Positions 8,369-17,079 of a stretch of DNA of 64,000 nt are shown here, one piece after another. Source of the DNA: RYN-230 sp963704995 (GTDB lineage: Bacteria > Actinomycetota > Actinomycetes > Streptosporangiales > Streptosporangiaceae); assembly GCA_963704995.1 (NCBI GenBank), contig CAVPIM010000012.1:1-64000 (forward strand), written 5' to 3'. The position numbers were made by a program, and so were the translations under genes. Position 1 is the stretch's first letter. Every line of letters starts with the position of its first letter. The notes under the pieces are model-generated. The model was not told the origin of the DNA and did no database searches. It was given only the letters and a program-made list of their open reading frames with translations.

Positions 8369-8668
8369 ATGCCCACGTTCTTGTTTTCCTACCGGGTGCC
8401 GGCGGACTACCAGCTGGGCCGCCCGGATGCGGCCGCGAGCTGGACCGCGTTCTTCGACGGGATGGGTGACCACGTGGTGGACCGGGGGCAGCCCGCGTCC
8501 CAGGCCGCGGAGATCGGCCACTGCGGGGCGGGCACCCGGCCCGGCGGGTACTCGCTGATCTCGGCCGCGGACCTGGAGACCGCGCTCACGCTGGCCAAGG
8601 GCTGCCCGGCCCTGGCCGAGGGCGGGGTGCAGGTCGGCCAGCTCGTGGACCTGGGGCCCGCCGCCTGA
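8369..8668 (+). CDS. YCII/DGPF-like small protein
   Basis: 99 residues, starting at the ATG at 8369 that has AGGAGG at 8355-8360; an upstream in-frame start at 8267 lacks a site. The sequence (MPTFLFSYRVP..., WTAFFDGMGDHVVDRG, KGCPALAEGGVQV) resembles YCII-related/DGPF-type ferredoxin-like folds that are often encoded beside ECF sigma factors. It is divergent from the sigma gene, with a 265-bp shared promoter region. Function unknown. Confidence 0.8.
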   Translation: MPTFLFSYRVPADYQLGRPDAAASWTAFFDGMGDHVVDRGQPASQAAEIGHCGAGTRPGGYSLISAADLETALTLAKGCPALAEGGVQVGQLVDLGPAA

Positions 8669-8699
8669 CCAGCCTCATCAGCCTGGTCACCCTGGCTGG

Positions 8700-9524
8700 T
8701 CACCCTGGCTGGCCGGGCTGGCCAGCGCCGGGCTGGCCAGCACTGGGTTGGCCAGCACTGGGTTGGCCAGCACTGGGGCCGTGGCTCCGGTGGATGAGCC
8801 AGACGTTGGGTTCCCAGTACCGGCCCGTGTCCTGGTCACGGTCGATATGCACGGTGGCCAGGCCGGCCGGGAACACGTAGTCGCCGGTCTCCGGGAACCG
8901 CATCCCGGTCCAGGACTCCCAGTCCGCGACGTTCCCGGTGATGCGCAGTGAGCGGGGGAGGGCGGGGCCCAGACGGCCGCCGATCCGGGTGTGCACCCGG
9001 ATCCACGGGTCGAACGGCGTCCCGTCCTCCCGCGTCCAGCGGGCGTAACGCCCGATCGGAATGGTCGGGTAACGCTCCTTCAGGTTCGGCCGGACCGGCG
9101 CGATCAGGTGGGCCAGCCCGGCGCCGGAGGCCAGCCCGGCCATGGCCCGCAACACCGCGGCCGACAGGCCGCGGCCCTGGTGGCGCGGCGGGATCTCGGC
9201 GGCCAGCGCGCACAGCGCCGTCGCTGTCCCGCCCGCCGCCCGCAGGGCGAACCCGGCCTCGATGGACGCGTCGATGCCTGGGCCGAGGGCCGCGTCGGCC
9301 CCGTCCCAGGCCACCGGGATGGTGTGGCCCTCGGCGAGCACCTGCCCCGGGCCGGCGTCGTACAGCACGAACTGCCACTGCGGAAAGGCCTCATACAGCT
9401 GGTCCCAGTACTGGTTGAGCACGTCACCGTGCCGGTTGTACTCCGGCCACACCTCGGACGACAGGCCGCCGATGCTGTCCCACAGCTCGGGCCGGTCGCA
9501 GTAGCGGATCACCTGCGGGGTCAT
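8700..9524 (-). CDS. GNAT-family N-acetyltransferase
   Basis: 274 residues. It starts at the ATG 9522-9524, whose ATGA overlaps the epoxide hydrolase stop, indicating translational coupling. Acetyl-CoA binding motif A is visible as RHQGRGLSAAVLRAM; the WRxTREDGTPFDPWIRVH section and a C-terminal VWLIHR strand complete a GNAT-like fold of the unassigned N-acetyltransferase type. The last 25 residues are a low-complexity SAGQP pentapeptide repeat created by a 15-bp tandem DNA repeat at the gene end. Substrate unknown. Confidence 0.82.
   Translation of the reverse strand: MTPQVIRYCDRPELWDSIGGLSSEVWPEYNRHGDVLNQYWDQLYEAFPQWQFVLYDAGPGQVLAEGHTIPVAWDGADAALGPGIDASIEAGFALRAAGGTATALCALAAEIPPRHQGRGLSAAVLRAMAGLASGAGLAHLIAPVRPNLKERYPTIPIGRYARWTREDGTPFDPWIRVHTRIGGRLGPALPRSLRITGNVADWESWTGMRFPETGDYVFPAGLATVHIDRDQDTGRYWEPNVWLIHRSHGPSAGQPSAGQPSAGQPGAGQPGQPG
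8717..8775. repeat. 15-bp tandem repeat at GNAT 3' end
   Basis: About four copies of GGYTGGCCAGCACTG in tandem, the last three nearly identical. The array is in frame and encodes repeated SAGQP on the minus strand, just before the stop codon. Similar arrays occur at 39352, 41345 and 63690. Confidence 0.85.
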
Positions 9525-10672
9525 GGTGCCTGGCGTACCGGCCGGAACACGTCGCGGAGCGTCTGCGCCAGCAGCGCGGGCTCGGCTACCGCCGGGAAGT
9601 GGCCGCCCCGGTCGTGCTCGGCCCAGGCGGTGAGGCGGAAGTACCGTTCGGCCAGCTCGCGGGGCGGCTTGGGGAACGGGACCCGCTCGCCGCCGAAGAT
9701 ACTGACCGCGGTGGGCACGGCGGGCGGGTCCCCGGGCGGCAGCGCCGCGCCGGGGTGGTGGCCGTAGGCCCAGTAGGGCAGCAGCGACGAGGTGATGGTG
9801 CCGGTGACCCAGTACAGGGTCAGCGTGCCGAGCAGCAGATCCCGGCCGAACGCGGGCTGGCCGTCGCCGCGGACCGCGCTCCAGGCGGTGATCTTCTCCC
9901 CGATCCAGGCGGCCAGGCCGGCCGGGGAATCGTTCAGCGCGGCGCCGAGCGTGGACGGCTTGGTCGTGTGCTCGTGGGCGTACCCGCCTTCCTCCGCCGT
10001 CCACGCGACCACCTCGGCCAGGAACGTCTCCTCGGCGGGGCTCCACGGCCGGGGCGCCGCGGCCAGTCCCGGCGTGGCCAGGTGGATGCCCGCGACCGCG
10101 GCGGGGAAGTCGCGGGCCAGCCACGCGGTGACCCCGGCCCCGAGGTCGCTGCCGTGCGCGGCGAACCGGGAGTAGCCCAGTCCCCCGGTCATCAGCCGGT
10201 ACCACAGCGCGGCCACCGCGGCGGCGGTGAGGCCGCCCGGCGGCGGGGCGGCGGAGAAGCCGAACCCCGGCAGCGAGGGCACCACCACGGTGAACGCGTC
10301 CGCCGGGTCGCCGCCGTGCGCGGCCGGGTCGGCCAGCAGCGGGATCAGGTCCAGGTACTCGCAGAACGAGCCGGGCCAGCCGTGGGTCAGCAGCAGTGGC
10401 AGCGGGTCCGGGCCCTGGCCGGGCACGTGGACCAGGTGGATCAGCTGGCCGTCCACGGCCGCTTCCTGGTGGGTCAGCCGGTCCAGCCGGGCCTGGAACG
10501 CGGCCGTGTCGAACGACTGCCAGTCCGCCAGCAGCGCTTCCAGCCAGGACCGGGGCACGCCGCGTGCCCAGCCGTCCCCGTCCGCCGCGGGCAGCCGGGC
10601 CCGGCGCAGCCGTTCCCGCAGGTCGTCCACGGCGTCGCCGGCCAGGCTGACCCGGATGTCCCGGGTGCTCAC
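9521..10672 (-). CDS. epoxide hydrolase (alpha/beta hydrolase)
   Basis: 383 residues from a GTG at 10672 (VSTRDIRVSLAGDAVDDLRE), the position where the family's N-terminal epoxide-hydrolase domain begins; an ATG at 10702 is possible. Visible elements are the oxyanion-hole motif HGWPGSFCEYLDLI, the nucleophile elbow HGSDLGAGVTAWL with the catalytic Asp, and the late His in DRGGHFPAVAEP. Juvenile-hormone/soluble-type epoxide hydrolases open epoxides to diols. The frame is followed by the coupled GNAT gene. The natural substrate is not evident. Confidence 0.9.
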   Translation of the reverse strand: MSTRDIRVSLAGDAVDDLRERLRRARLPAADGDGWARGVPRSWLEALLADWQSFDTAAFQARLDRLTHQEAAVDGQLIHLVHVPGQGPDPLPLLLTHGWPGSFCEYLDLIPLLADPAAHGGDPADAFTVVVPSLPGFGFSAAPPPGGLTAAAVAALWYRLMTGGLGYSRFAAHGSDLGAGVTAWLARDFPAAVAGIHLATPGLAAAPRPWSPAEETFLAEVVAWTAEEGGYAHEHTTKPSTLGAALNDSPAGLAAWIGEKITAWSAVRGDGQPAFGRDLLLGTLTLYWVTGTITSSLLPYWAYGHHPGAALPPGDPPAVPTAVSIFGGERVPFPKPPRELAERYFRLTAWAEHDRGGHFPAVAEPALLAQTLRDVFRPVRQAP

Positions 10673-10721
10673 ATCGCCCACCCGGCCAGCATGGCAGGCC
10701 ACTCATATCGATCATGGCCAG

Positions 10722-10802
10722 CAGCCACATTTCCCGCGGACGGTGCGCTTTTCCGGGGTGTTTTGTCCGGTTCGGCGCACGCTGCGCGGGAAATGTGGGC
10801 TG
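10722..10802. repeat. 81-bp nested palindrome
   Basis: Outer arms CAGCC-ACATTTCCCGCG (10722-10738) and CGCGGGAAATGTGGGCTG (10785-10802) pair with a single bulge. Inner arms GTGCGC (10743-10748) and GCGCAC (10775-10780) pair again around a T/G-rich loop. It lies between the end of the MFS gene and the epoxide hydrolase start, and could be an RNA structure, an attenuator or a short mobile repeat. Confidence 0.7.
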
Positions 10803-10843
10803 GAGCGGCCGGTGATACGGGGGCCGTGGTACGGGGGACGGGA

Positions 10844-10874
10844 AGGCCCCGGCGCGCGGGGCGCGCCGGGGCCT
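10844..10874 (-). terminator. terminator after MFS gene
   Basis: 14-bp perfect GC-rich stem with a GGG loop, 22 bases past the MFS stop in the minus direction. Confidence 0.75.
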
Positions 10875-10895
10875 GGGTGGGGGATAGGGGAGGGG

Positions 10896-12575
10896 TCAGG
10901 TGTCCCTGGTGGCGTCCTGGGGGTCGAGGGACTCGGGGGACACCGTGGTCCGGGCCGGACCCGGCTCGTCCAGCACCTCGGCGGACACCGTGGCCCCGGG
11001 GACGGCCATGGCCGCGTCTGAGGCCTGGGTGCCGGCATCGGCCTCCGGCCAGGACTTCAGCTCCACCTGGGGGATGAGCCAGGAGGCCAGGAAGGCCAGG
11101 AAGGCGATCGGCACCGCCACCAGGAACACGGTCTGGATCGATTCCGCGTAGCCCGCCACGAAGCCCGCGTGCACCACGGCCGGCAGCTTGCTCAGCAGGG
11201 CGGGGGTGGCGTCCGCGCTGCTGAAGCCGGACGGGAGGGTCACCCCGTGCAGGTGGCTGGCCAGGTTCCCGATCAGCACGTTGGAGAAGATCGCGCCGAA
11301 GATCGCCGTGCCGAAGGACCCGCCGATGGACCGGAAGAACGTGGCCCCGGACGTGGCCACGCCCAGCTCGCTGTGCGGCACCCCGTTCTGCACGATGATG
11401 ACGAGCACCTGCATCACGCCGCCGATGCCCAGACCCAGCACCAGCATGTAGATCGCGTCCAGGAACGTGGACGTGTGCACGCCCATCAGGTGCAGCAGGA
11501 ACATGCCGACGGTCATCAGCGCGGTGCCCATGATCGGGAAGAACCGGTACCGGCCGGTCCTGGAGATGATCTGGCCGGAGCCGATCGACATGAACAGCAG
11601 CCCGGCCATCAGCGGCAGCAGGTACACGCCGGAGATGGTCGGCGAGATGCCCCGGACCACCTGGAAGAACGCCGGCAGGTAGGTGATGGCGCCGAACATC
11701 GCGAAGCCGACGATGAAGCCGACGACGCTGGTCACCGAGAACGTGCGCAGCTTGAACAGGTGCAGCGGCAGGACCGGCTCGGCGGCGCGCCGCTCGACCA
11801 GCACGAACACGCCGATGAGCACGACCCCGGCCGCACCCAGGATGTAGATGGGTGCCGAGTTCCACGCGTACGTGGTGCCGCCCAGGCTGGTCAGCAGGAT
11901 CAGCGACGTCGCGGCCAGCGACAGCACCAGGGTGCCGAGGTAGTCGATGACGTGGTGCACCTTGGTCAGCGCGCCCGGCACCTGGACGGCCACCACGGCC
12001 AGCGCGACCAGGCCGATCGGCACGTTGATGTAGAAGATCCAGCGCCAGGAGAGGTTGTCCACGAAGACCCCGCCGAGCAGCGGGCCGATCACGCTGGACA
12101 CGCCGAAGACCGCCCCGAACAGGCCCACGTAGCGGCCCCGCTCGCGGGGCGAGACGATGTCACCCACGATGGCCTGGGCGCCCACCATCAGCCCGCCGGC
12201 GCCGAGTCCCTGCACCGCGCGGAACGCGATGAGCTCGAACATCGAGTGGCTGAGCCCGGACAGGATCGAGCCGATCAGGAAGATCACGATGGCGGCCTGG
12301 AAGAAGATCTTCCGGCCGTACTGGTCGCCCAGCTTGCCCCACAGCGGCGTGGACACCGTGGTGGCGAGCAGGTACGCGGTGATCACCCAGGCGATGTGCG
12401 ATCCGCCCTGGAGGTCACCGACGATCGTTGGCAGCGCCGTGGACACGATGGTCTGGTCCAGCGCGGCCAGCAGCATGCCCAGCATCAGCGCGCCGATGAT
12501 CAGGAAGATCCGGCGCTGGCTGAGCCCGGGCAGCGCGCTGCCGGGAGCCACGGCGGTGCTGTCTGGGGATGTCAT
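10896..12575 (-). CDS. DHA2-family MFS drug exporter
   Basis: 559 residues with 14 predicted membrane segments. Family markers are LDQTIVSTALPTIVGDL in the first helix, the loop 2-3 motif WGKLGDQYGRK, and GPLLGGVFVDNLSWRWIFYINVP (motif C region) typical of EmrB/QacA proton antiporters. The start overlaps the stop of the upstream tetR gene by four bases (12572-12575), so the two form an operon under TetR control. The acidic C-terminus is cytosolic. Likely exports a hydrophobic toxic compound; substrate unknown. Confidence 0.93.
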   Translation of the reverse strand: MTSPDSTAVAPGSALPGLSQRRIFLIIGALMLGMLLAALDQTIVSTALPTIVGDLQGGSHIAWVITAYLLATTVSTPLWGKLGDQYGRKIFFQAAIVIFLIGSILSGLSHSMFELIAFRAVQGLGAGGLMVGAQAIVGDIVSPRERGRYVGLFGAVFGVSSVIGPLLGGVFVDNLSWRWIFYINVPIGLVALAVVAVQVPGALTKVHHVIDYLGTLVLSLAATSLILLTSLGGTTYAWNSAPIYILGAAGVVLIGVFVLVERRAAEPVLPLHLFKLRTFSVTSVVGFIVGFAMFGAITYLPAFFQVVRGISPTISGVYLLPLMAGLLFMSIGSGQIISRTGRYRFFPIMGTALMTVGMFLLHLMGVHTSTFLDAIYMLVLGLGIGGVMQVLVIIVQNGVPHSELGVATSGATFFRSIGGSFGTAIFGAIFSNVLIGNLASHLHGVTLPSGFSSADATPALLSKLPAVVHAGFVAGYAESIQTVFLVAVPIAFLAFLASWLIPQVELKSWPEADAGTQASDAAMAVPGATVSAEVLDEPGPARTTVSPESLDPQDATRDT

Positions 12576-13270
12576 TCCTTGTCCTTTCCGGGCGCCGCCG
12601 TCCCCGTGACGGGGCGCAGTGAGCAGTGTTCGGGCAGTCCGTCGGCCAGGGCCTGGAAGGCCCGGTCCGTGAGCTGGTCCAGCGGCTCCGCGCCGCCGGA
12701 GCTAGCCCAGAAAAACGTGGTCGCGCGGATCACCGCGCCGGCGATGCTGGCCAGCAGCGCCGGGTACGGATCGCGGGCGGGATCCGCGCCGAGCCGCTCC
12801 GCGAGGGCCTCGGTCACGGCCGCCTCCAGGGTGGCCATGTGCGCGGACTGGGCCGCCCGCAGGTGCGGATCGGCCCGGACCACCTTCATCCGGCGCAGCA
12901 TGTCCAGCGGGTCACCGCCGAGGTCGCTGAGGTCGCGGGTGATCACCCGCGTCTGGGCCACCATGGCCTGCCGCAGCGCGTCCAGGGCCGGTTCTCCCGG
13001 CGCCAGGTGCAGCACCCCTTCCCGCAGCGCCGCAATCCGCTCGGGGTCCGCCCCGAACAGCGCGGCTTCCTTGGACGGGAAGTAGTTGAAGAAGGTCCGG
13101 GGTGAGACGTCGGCCGCCTCGGCGATGTCCTCCACCGTGACGTGCATGAAACCGCGCTGGGCCACGAGATCCAGGGCGTGCCGGCGTAGCGACCGGCGGG
13201 TGGCGAGCTTCTTGCGCTCGCGCAATGAGGTCTGTGGTTCCGCCACCGGGGCGGTATCGGCCAGGGTCAT
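12572..13270 (-). CDS. TetR-family repressor
   Basis: Helix-turn-helix LATRRSLRRHALDLVAQRGF and VEDIAEAADVSPRTFFNYFP is the standard TetR DNA-binding domain. The remaining about 150 residues are the ligand-binding part. The frame opens to 13333, but a perfect inverted repeat at 13302-13324 would then be coding, so the ATG at 13270 is preferred (232 residues). It is the first gene of the efflux operon with overlap to the MFS gene. Expected to repress its own operon until an inducer binds. Confidence 0.9.
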   Translation of the reverse strand: MTLADTAPVAEPQTSLRERKKLATRRSLRRHALDLVAQRGFMHVTVEDIAEAADVSPRTFFNYFPSKEAALFGADPERIAALREGVLHLAPGEPALDALRQAMVAQTRVITRDLSDLGGDPLDMLRRMKVVRADPHLRAAQSAHMATLEAAVTEALAERLGADPARDPYPALLASIAGAVIRATTFFWASSGGAEPLDQLTDRAFQALADGLPEHCSLRPVTGTAAPGKDKE

Positions 13271-13301
13271 GTTGCGCTCACTGAAAGCTGATAACGCATC
13301 G

Positions 13302-13324
13302 AATGTTGCGGTCAGGTCAACATT
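13302..13324. promoter_or_regulatory. candidate TetR operator
   Basis: AATGTTG (13302-13308) and CAACATT (13318-13324), perfect 7-bp arms with a 9-bp spacer, lie 32 bases upstream of the preferred tetR start. The size and position are typical of autoregulatory TetR operators. Confidence 0.55.
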
Positions 13325-13484
13325 ACAGTCCATGCAAAAATTCCTGGCGGGCGGGAGATTTTACGGGGCGGGCGGAGGGCCGCACCTGGCCCGGTGGGGG
13401 CCGCGCCCGGGGGGCGGTGGAGGCCGCCGCCGGCCAGGCAGTAAGGGTCACCGCCTGGCCGGGCCGAGGGCCGCAGCCGGGCTC

Positions 13485-13513
13485 TTGACAGGGCCCGGAA
13501 CGAGGGCTACGTT
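13485..13513 (+). promoter_or_regulatory. sigma-70-type promoter of the GH18 gene
   Basis: TTGACA (13485-13490), 17-bp spacer, TACGTT (13508-13513). This is a near-consensus housekeeping promoter about 100 bases before the chitinase-like gene. Confidence 0.65.
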
Positions 13514-13521
13514 CAAGGGCA

Positions 13522-13548
13522 AACTAATAGTAAAGTTTCTTATTAGTT
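13522..13548. promoter_or_regulatory. AT-rich palindromic operator
   Basis: AACTAATA and TATTAGTT (perfect 8-bp arms, 11-bp spacer containing TAAAGTTTC) begin about where transcription from the 13485-13513 promoter should start. In GC-rich surroundings it stands out and suits a repressor site for sugar-induced control. Confidence 0.6.
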
Positions 13549-13617
13549 AAGTCGGCCCGTTCTTCCGCCCAGACGCGCCCGGCCCCCGGGCGCCTGGACC
13601 CGCCCGCTGGAGGACGC

Positions 13618-15339
13618 ATGAAGCGCACCCGCCTGCGCGCCCTGATCGCCGCCCCCGCCGCCCTGCTGCTGGCCACGTTCCTGGCCGCCGCGGCGGCGGC
13701 CGGCCCGGCGGCCGCCGCCGCGAACCTGTTAGCCAACCCCGGCTTCGAGACCGGCACGCTGGCCGGCTGGACGTGCGCGGCCACGGACCACGTAACGGCC
13801 AGCCCGGTGCACTCCGGCTCCGGCGCGCTGGCCGGGGCGGCCAGCGGCGGCGACGACGCCCAGTGCATGCAGACCGTGAGCGTGCAGCCCAGCTCGGCGT
13901 ACACGCTGACCGGCTGGGTGCAGGGCAGTTACGTGTTCCTCGGCGACACGGGCACCGGCAGCGCCGACACCAGCACCTGGACCGCCTCGGCCACCGGCTG
14001 GCAGCAGCTTTCCACCTCGTTCACCACCGGCGCCTCGACCACCAGCGTCACCGTGTACGTGCACGGCTGGTACGGCCAGGGCACCTACTACGCCGACGAC
14101 CTGTCGCTCACCGGCCCCGGCGGCAGCGGTGGCGGTGGCAGTGGCGGGGGAGGCGGCAGCGTGCCGGCCGCGCCGGCCGGGCTCACCGTCACCGGGACCA
14201 CGGCCTCGTCCGTGTCACTGTCCTGGACCGCCCCGGCGGGCACGGTCACCGGGTACACCGTGTACGAGAACGGCACCCGGGCGGCCTCGGTGACGGGCAC
14301 CTCGGCCACGGTCACCGGCCTGGCCGCCGCCACCACGTACCGCTTCACCGTGACCGCGTCCAACAGCGCCGGCGAGTCCGCGGCCTCTTCCCCGGTGCAG
14401 GCCACCACCGCCTCATCCGGCGGCGGCGGTAGCGGTGGCGGCAGCCCGGGCAGTTACGCGGTCGCGCCGTACGCCGACATGACCAACAACCAGGAGCCCA
14501 TGCTGAACCAGGCGGCCACCCAGGCCGGCCTGAAGGCGTTCAGCGCCGCGTTCGTGATCGGCAGCGGCTGCACCCCGATCTGGGGCGACACCCTTCCGGT
14601 CACTAACGATCCGACCGTGACCAGTGAGATCACTACGGCTGAGGCCGACGGCGCCCAGCCCATCGTGTCCTTCGGCGGCGAGTCGGGCAGCGAGCTGGCC
14701 GCCTCGTGCTCCAGCCTCAGCCAGCTCACCGCGGCCTACCAGTCGGTGATCACGGCCCTGCACGTGACGCACATCGACTTCGACATCGAGGGAGCCGAGA
14801 TCGCCTACACCGCCGACAACGCCCTGCGCTTCCAGGCCATCAACGCCCTGGAGGCGGCCAATCCCGGCCTGGTCGTGTCGGTCACCATTCCGGTCCTGCC
14901 CAGCGGGCCCGACGCCAACGGCCAGGCCTTCCTGGCCGCGGCCCAGGCGGCAGGCACCCGGATAGACATCATCAACGTGATGACGATGGACTACTACGGA
15001 ACCTGGGACACGGGCGGCCCGAACATGGGCGCCGACGCGGTGGCCGCGGCCCAGGCGACCCTGGCCTACGCGCGGACGCTGTGGCCCGGCATGACCTACG
15101 CCAGCATCGGCGTGACCCCGATGATCGGCCAGAACGACGACCCCGCCGAGGTGTTCACCGAGGCGGACGCGCAGACCCTGGTCAGCTTCGCTGAGCAGAA
15201 CCACCTGGGGCGGCTCGGGTTCTGGTCGGTGGACCGGGACCAGCCGTGCGGCGGCTCGGCCAGCGGCCTGCCCGCCTGCTCGCAGATCAGCCAGCAGCCG
15301 CTGGACTTCACGAAGATCTTCCTGAAGTACACCGGCTGA
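13618..15339 (+). CDS. secreted GH18 chitinase-like enzyme with CBM and Fn3 modules
   Basis: 573 residues. A Sec signal peptide (MKRTRLRALIAAP... to about residue 36) is followed by a jelly-roll carbohydrate-binding module (NLLANPGFETGTLAGW, residues 37-170), a Gly/Ser linker, an Fn3 domain (about 182-265), a second Gly/Ser linker, and a GH18 barrel from about residue 282. The catalytic motif is HIDFDIEG with Glu391 as the expected acid; YMTMDYYG-like strand MTMDYYGTW follows. GH18 enzymes cleave beta-1,4-N-acetylglucosaminides in chitin. The gene is monocistronic with its own promoter and an AT-rich operator. Binding of chitin versus another polysaccharide is inferred. Confidence 0.92.
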   Translation: MKRTRLRALIAAPAALLLATFLAAAAAAGPAAAAANLLANPGFETGTLAGWTCAATDHVTASPVHSGSGALAGAASGGDDAQCMQTVSVQPSSAYTLTGWVQGSYVFLGDTGTGSADTSTWTASATGWQQLSTSFTTGASTTSVTVYVHGWYGQGTYYADDLSLTGPGGSGGGGSGGGGGSVPAAPAGLTVTGTTASSVSLSWTAPAGTVTGYTVYENGTRAASVTGTSATVTGLAAATTYRFTVTASNSAGESAASSPVQATTASSGGGGSGGGSPGSYAVAPYADMTNNQEPMLNQAATQAGLKAFSAAFVIGSGCTPIWGDTLPVTNDPTVTSEITTAEADGAQPIVSFGGESGSELAASCSSLSQLTAAYQSVITALHVTHIDFDIEGAEIAYTADNALRFQAINALEAANPGLVVSVTIPVLPSGPDANGQAFLAAAQAAGTRIDIINVMTMDYYGTWDTGGPNMGADAVAAAQATLAYARTLWPGMTYASIGVTPMIGQNDDPAEVFTEADAQTLVSFAEQNHLGRLGFWSVDRDQPCGGSASGLPACSQISQQPLDFTKIFLKYTG

Positions 15340-15449
15340 TCTGGCCGGCCCGTACTGGCCGGCCCTGCCCGGTGTGGTGCACGACTCACAACCGGCAGGC
15401 CGCTCCCTGCCGAATACCAGTCAACAGCCCCCATGCGAGACTCGAGGAT

Positions 15450-16964
15450 ATGTCCACGTCCCTGCGCTGCCTGGTCACAGGCTCATCCGGGTATATCGGC
15501 GGCCGTCTCGTGCCCGAACTGCTCGGCGCGGGCCACCGGGTCCGGTGCATGGCCCGGGATCCCGGGAAGCTGAGCGACCGGCCGTGGACCAGCGACGTGG
15601 AGATCGCCCAGGCCGACGTCATGGACGCCGGAGCGGTCCGGCGGGCGCTGCAGGACGTGGACGTCGCCTACTACCTGATCCACTCCCTCGGCACCGGCCC
15701 CTCGTTCGAGCAGAAGGATCGCGACGCGGCCGGGCTGTTCGCCGCGGCGGCCGCGGACGCGGGGGTGCGGCGCATCGTGTACCTGGGCGGGATCGTGTCC
15801 GGCCCGGCCGCGGACCTGTCCCCGCACCTGCGTTCCCGGGGCGAGGTGGGCAACATCCTGCTGCACAGTGGGGTGCCGACCGCCGCCCTGCAGGCCGCCG
15901 TGATCATCGGCAGCGGATCGGCGTCGTTCGAGATGCTTCGCTACCTGACCGAGCGGCTGCCGGTCATGGTCACCCCGAAGTGGGTGGAGACGAGGATCCA
16001 GCCGATTGCCGTCAGCGACGTGCTCCGCTACCTGGCCGGCTGCGCGACGCTGCCGCCCGCCGTGAACCGCCGGTTCGACATCGGCGGCCCGGACGTCCTC
16101 ACCTACGCGGAGATGATGCGGCGGTACACCGAGGCGGCCGGGCTGCCGCCGCGGGTGCTGATCCCGGTGCCGCTGCTCACGCCGCGGCTGTCGTCGCTGT
16201 GGGTCGGCCTGGTCACGCCGGTGCCGGCCGGGCTGGCCAGGCCCCTGGTGGAATCGCTGCGCAACGAGGTGGTCTGCGCCGAGCACGACATCGCCGAGTA
16301 CGTCCCCGACCCGCCGGGCGGCCTGCTCCCCATCGGCCAGGCCCTCACCCTGGCGCTGCGGCACACCGCCGAGGGGGACGTGTCCACCCGCTGGTCCTCA
16401 GCGGGCACCCCCGGCGCGCCGAGCGATCCGCTGCCCAGCGACCCGGCCTGGGCCGGGGGCTCCCTGTTCGTAGACGACCGGAGCAGCGTGGTCAAGGCCT
16501 CACCGGAGGCGCTGTGGCGGGTCATCGAGGGTATCGGCGGCGAGACCGGCTGGTACTCCTTCCCGCTCGCCTGGGCCGTCCGCGGGCTGATGGACCGGCT
16601 GGCCGGCGGGGTGGGGCTGCGCCGCGGCCGCCGCGATCCGAAGCACCTGCTGGCCGGGGACGCGCTGGACTTCTGGCGGGTCGAGGCCATCACCCCCGGG
16701 TCCCTGCTCCGGCTGCGCGCCGAGATGAAGCTGCCCGGCCTGGCCTGGCTCGAGCTGTCGGTCGGCGAGGACGATCAGGGCCGGACCGTCTACCACCAGC
16801 GGGCCATCTTCCAGCCCCGCGGCGCGGCCGGCATCGCGTACTGGCGGTCCATCTCCCCGTTCCACGGCGTCGTGTTCGGCGGCATGGTCCGCAACATCGC
16901 CCAGGCCGCCGAGCATGTCAGCCCGTGGGGAGTCGCCGCCACGGAGGGCGCCGGGCCGGGTTAG
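15450..16964 (+). CDS. NAD(P)-binding SDR protein with DUF2867 domain
   Basis: 504 residues from the ATG at 15450 (MSTSLRCLVTGSSGYIGGRL). The frame is open 200 bases further upstream, but that overlaps the GH18 gene. The N-terminal 300 residues are an atypical SDR/NmrA-like Rossmann domain with TGSSGYIG as the dinucleotide loop and no clear YxxxK pair. The C-terminal 190 residues (from about SLFVDDRSSVVKASPEALWR) form DUF2867, a START-like domain. Such fusions are widespread and uncharacterised; a role in lipid or quinone metabolism is only a guess. Confidence 0.88.
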   Translation: MSTSLRCLVTGSSGYIGGRLVPELLGAGHRVRCMARDPGKLSDRPWTSDVEIAQADVMDAGAVRRALQDVDVAYYLIHSLGTGPSFEQKDRDAAGLFAAAAADAGVRRIVYLGGIVSGPAADLSPHLRSRGEVGNILLHSGVPTAALQAAVIIGSGSASFEMLRYLTERLPVMVTPKWVETRIQPIAVSDVLRYLAGCATLPPAVNRRFDIGGPDVLTYAEMMRRYTEAAGLPPRVLIPVPLLTPRLSSLWVGLVTPVPAGLARPLVESLRNEVVCAEHDIAEYVPDPPGGLLPIGQALTLALRHTAEGDVSTRWSSAGTPGAPSDPLPSDPAWAGGSLFVDDRSSVVKASPEALWRVIEGIGGETGWYSFPLAWAVRGLMDRLAGGVGLRRGRRDPKHLLAGDALDFWRVEAITPGSLLRLRAEMKLPGLAWLELSVGEDDQGRTVYHQRAIFQPRGAAGIAYWRSISPFHGVVFGGMVRNIAQAAEHVSPWGVAATEGAGPG

Positions 16965-17004
16965 GCCCGGCGGGCGCCCGGCGGACCGGGCCGGATAGGC
17001 GAAG

Positions 17005-17061
17005 CGGCCACGGAGCGGGTGTTCCGCGGCGTTGGGGCCGCGGAACACCCAGTCGTGGCCG
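17005..17061. terminator. bidirectional terminator
   Basis: Nested hairpin: an inner 14-bp perfect stem (17017-17030 with 17037-17050, loop GTTGGG) and an outer 8-bp stem CGGCCACG/CGTGGCCG. It lies between convergent genes ending at 16964 (plus) and 17080 (minus) and can serve both. Confidence 0.85.
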
Positions 17062-17079
17062 CCGGAGGGCGCCGCCCGG

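Noticed and set aside
8717..8775. CRISPR array
   Set aside because: Repeats are contiguous without spacers and form a coding minisatellite; no cas genes are in the window.
11169..13085. A 638-residue plus-strand frame opposite the MFS and TetR genes
   Set aside because: Antisense artefact of high GC; it is dominated by His/Gln/Arg runs and spans two real genes.
15246..15449. Upstream extension of the SDR/DUF2867 protein
   Set aside because: It overlaps the end of the GH18 gene and lacks family similarity before the ATG at 15450.
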